Source of the DNA: Xanthobacteraceae bacterium
GTDB taxonomy: Bacteria; Pseudomonadota; Alphaproteobacteria; Rhizobiales; Xanthobacteraceae
DNA: 8,115 nucleotides
Direction: 5' to 3'
Assembly (NCBI GenBank): GCA_030043175.1
Contig: JASHYD010000697.1
Span: 1-8,115, forward strand
Under the pieces are notes generated by a model, which had not been told where the DNA came from, did no database searches, and worked only from the letters and a program-made list of their open reading frames with translations. Positions 6,594 to 8,115 of the stretch are shown here, one piece after another (position 1 is the stretch's first letter; each line of letters opens with the position of its first letter). The position numbers were made by a program, and so were the translations under genes.

Positions 6594-6726
6594 GGTCATA
6601 TAAAATGGCAGTTGGAACATTTCGACCCGGGCAGAGGCGTGGTGCGATCGGATAGGTCCAGAAAGACCTCGCTGGCACCTGACCGGCGAGCGCCGTCTAT
6701 TTCGTCCAACTGGGAACGGCGCAATG
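6594..6726. other. Sequence between terminator and hydrolase remnant
   Basis: No gene is supported. On the minus strand a frame at about 6653-6712 reads QLDEIDGARRSGASEVFLDL. This loosely recalls the C-terminal GADEVFLDL-type segment of luciferase-like flavin monooxygenases and might be a second gene fragment, but the match is too short to call. Confidence 0.3.
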
Positions 6727-7124
6727 CTAGCGGCGCACGCCCCACCAGCTCATGCACAACGTCAGCGCCGGCCCGTGGTCGAGCGGCCATTCAGCATTGG
6801 CCAGTAAAGCGTGGAGCGTACGCGTTGCTGCGGCGATCGGAGAAGACCCGGGCGGTGGTTGGCCGAGCCCTTGCAGGTCAGCGTTCGACAGCCTGTGGCC
6901 AGCCCGCAACACGCGGTGTTCGACCGCAGCGTGCGATGCACGCAACAGCTCCGCGAACCTTGCAGCATTCTCGGCAGGCACGATCAGATCCTGCGCTCCA
7001 GATATGATGAGCACGGTCGGGCCAAGGGGGAGCAGATCGTTTTCGTCACCGCCGGTACCGTGCAGACGGTGTCGCTCCCCGCCTTGTGCCCGCCTCGAGG
7101 CGCATCAACCTCGGCGACCGACAT
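6727..7124 (-). pseudogene. Broken MhqD-like alpha/beta hydrolase (phospholipase/carboxylesterase family)
   Basis: Remains of a serine hydrolase of the type found beside MhqO-like dioxygenases. Its ATG (7122-7124) overlaps the dioxygenase stop in a TGATG, so translation was probably coupled. That frame begins MSVAEVDAPRGGHKAGSD; the frame then changes, consistent with loss of one base near 7065. The new frame gives LHGTGGDENDLLPLG (7065-7021), the oxyanion-loop region that normally lies near the N-terminus. It is joined directly and in frame to PTVLIISGAQDLIVP and AGHRLS (7020 to about 6882), which hold the usual catalytic Asp and His. The roughly 100-plus residues normally between them, including the G-x-S-x-G nucleophile, are missing. 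After about 6870 the sequence stops resembling the family but stays open to 6727. An active enzyme is very unlikely. Confidence 0.75.
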
Positions 7125-8056
7125 CACGCAAAGACTTCGATCGGCGGCAACGCTGCCTCGATCTCACTCCTGTGCGGCTCGAGGAAGCCCGGCAGCTTCA
7201 GCGAGGTGCCAAGTGCGTCGACGGGCTCGTCGACGGCAAAGCCTGGGACGTCGGTGGCGATCTCGAACAGGACGCCACCGGGCTCGCGGAAGTAGATTGA
7301 GCGAAAATACCTACGGTCGCGCTGTCCAGTGGGATGCAGGTTGTGCTGTGTCGTGAGCTTGCGGGCCATTTCCGCCTGCTCGGCGTCATCCTTGGCACGG
7401 AAGGCGATGTGGTGGACCGAGCCGCGCCCCTGGTGTCCCCGCAGGAATCCCCTAGCTTCATAGATGTCGATGATGCCTCCCAGCGTTGATTGCGCGCGAT
7501 ACCGGATCACGGAGCCTTCGCGTGCTTGCTCTTTCAGCTCGAGCACATTGCTCAGCACCGCTCCGGTTTTTGCTGCATCATCTAGCAGCAGCATCACGCC
7601 GTGAAAGCCGCGGATCGCGTGCTCGGAGGGAATATCGCTTCCGCTCCAGGTCGGTTCGCCCGTCGCGTCAGTCACCCCAACAAGCGCAAGGCTGGTGCCG
7701 TCTGGATCGGAGAATGGCAGCACGCTCTCGCCAAAGTGTTTTTCTAACGCTCCGTGCGCTACCCCCTTTTCGATCAGGCGATGCGTCCAGTAGCCGAGCG
7801 AATGAGCGGGCACACGCAAAGCCGTCCGCTGGGTCTCGCCGACCCCGAGCCGACCTTTTCCGGCATGTTCCCAGGGGAAGAATGTGAGGATCGTGCCCGG
7901 CCGACCCGTCTCGTCGCCGTAATAGAAGTGATAGGTCCCAGGGTCGTCGAAGTTGACCGTCCGCTTGACCAACCGCAGGCCCAGGGTCCGCCTGTAGAAG
8001 TCAAGATTTCGCAATGGGTTGCCCGCAATTGCCGTGACGTGGTGAAGGCCCGACAT
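7124..8056 (-). CDS. MhqO-like ring-cleaving dioxygenase, VOC/glyoxalase superfamily
   Basis: Cytosolic metal-dependent enzyme of 310 residues, close to B. subtilis MhqO in size. Two vicinal-oxygen-chelate modules are visible. The first is about residues 1-130, starting GLHHVTAIAGNPLRNLDFY and containing LGLRLVKRTVNFDDP. The second is about 148-270, with GFHGVMLLLDD, RGSVHHIAFRA and EPGGVLFEIATDVPGF. The likely metal ligands are His5 or His6, His215 or His216, and Glu265. The end is a family-typical LKLPGFLEPHRSEIEAALPPI. Start is firm: AGGAG, on the minus strand at 8068-8064, precedes the ATG by seven bases. MhqO-type proteins are induced by catechol, 2-methylhydroquinone and other quinone-like electrophiles, and are thought to cleave such rings; the exact substrate here is unknown. 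It converges on the reductase operon and overlaps the hydrolase remnant by one base. Confidence 0.93.
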   Translation of the reverse strand: MSGLHHVTAIAGNPLRNLDFYRRTLGLRLVKRTVNFDDPGTYHFYYGDETGRPGTILTFFPWEHAGKGRLGVGETQRTALRVPAHSLGYWTHRLIEKGVAHGALEKHFGESVLPFSDPDGTSLALVGVTDATGEPTWSGSDIPSEHAIRGFHGVMLLLDDAAKTGAVLSNVLELKEQAREGSVIRYRAQSTLGGIIDIYEARGFLRGHQGRGSVHHIAFRAKDDAEQAEMARKLTTQHNLHPTGQRDRRYFRSIYFREPGGVLFEIATDVPGFAVDEPVDALGTSLKLPGFLEPHRSEIEAALPPIEVFA

Positions 8057-8115
8057 GGAAATGCTCCTGCAAAACGAGCCTTCAGAGGCCCTTGGGCAGT
8101 GATTTGCAACAAGGA
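8057..8115 (-). promoter_or_regulatory. Leader of the dioxygenase gene with ribosome binding site
   Basis: Read on the minus strand, AGGAG lies seven bases before the ATG. The 59 bp available show no clear -35/-10 pair and no copy of the 19-bp repeat seen at the reductase promoter, so any promoter or operator probably lies further upstream, outside the window. Confidence 0.6.

Noticed and set aside
7486..7887. Plus frame of 133 codons opposite the dioxygenase
   Set aside because: Antisense shadow of a complete VOC dioxygenase, arginine- and serine-rich, with no motif.
1..8115. Novel defence system, CRISPR array, prophage or RNA gene
   Set aside because: Every well-supported gene belongs to a known family of transport, regulation or detoxification. 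No spaced repeat array, integrase, att repeat or tRNA/rRNA-like structure was seen.

Overview
The window looks like chromosomal DNA from an alphaproteobacterium, most likely of the Bradyrhizobium/Rhodopseudomonas type. This rests on GC-rich coding sequence, the codon style, and the mix of a DHA2 exporter, a NodT-type outer-membrane lipoprotein, DUF1348, an old yellow enzyme and a ring-cleaving VOC dioxygenase. The taxonomic call is inference from sequence style, not a database match. I see no rRNA, tRNA or CRISPR array, no complete mobile element, and no clearly undescribed multi-gene system.

Left part (1-3116): the 3' end of a DHA2/EmrB-like drug:proton antiporter, then a NodT/OprM-like outer-membrane factor on the same strand. 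Together they would form the inner- and outer-membrane parts of a tripartite efflux pump; the periplasmic HlyD/EmrA-type adaptor is not here and probably lies upstream. A 361-bp gap separates the two genes, and the outer-membrane gene has no convincing start codon in front of its lipoprotein signal.

Middle (3117-4467): a 412-bp stretch with a stop-free but start-less frame, a small DUF1348 (NTF2-like) gene with a clear ribosome binding site, then a decayed zone with the C-terminal tail of an IS3-like transposase on the minus strand and unassigned sequence. This looks like an insertion and deletion scar.

Right part (4468-8115): a stress-response locus. A TetR regulator (minus) and a NemA-like old yellow enzyme (plus) are divergent. 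Their 125-bp gap holds two perfect 19-bp direct repeats that are the obvious operator candidates. The reductase is followed by a likely 60-residue small gene and a strong hairpin that could end the transcript. Facing it on the minus strand is an MhqO-like ring-cleaving dioxygenase/glyoxalase-fold gene. Its stop overlaps the start of a broken MhqD-like alpha/beta hydrolase, which has lost its central nucleophile region and carries an upstream frameshift. The combination resembles nemRA and mhqNOD electrophile/quinone defence loci: the reductase would reduce activated alkenes and quinones, the dioxygenase would act on quinol-type or related electrophile products, and the pump would export toxic compounds. 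The shared role is inference from family knowledge.
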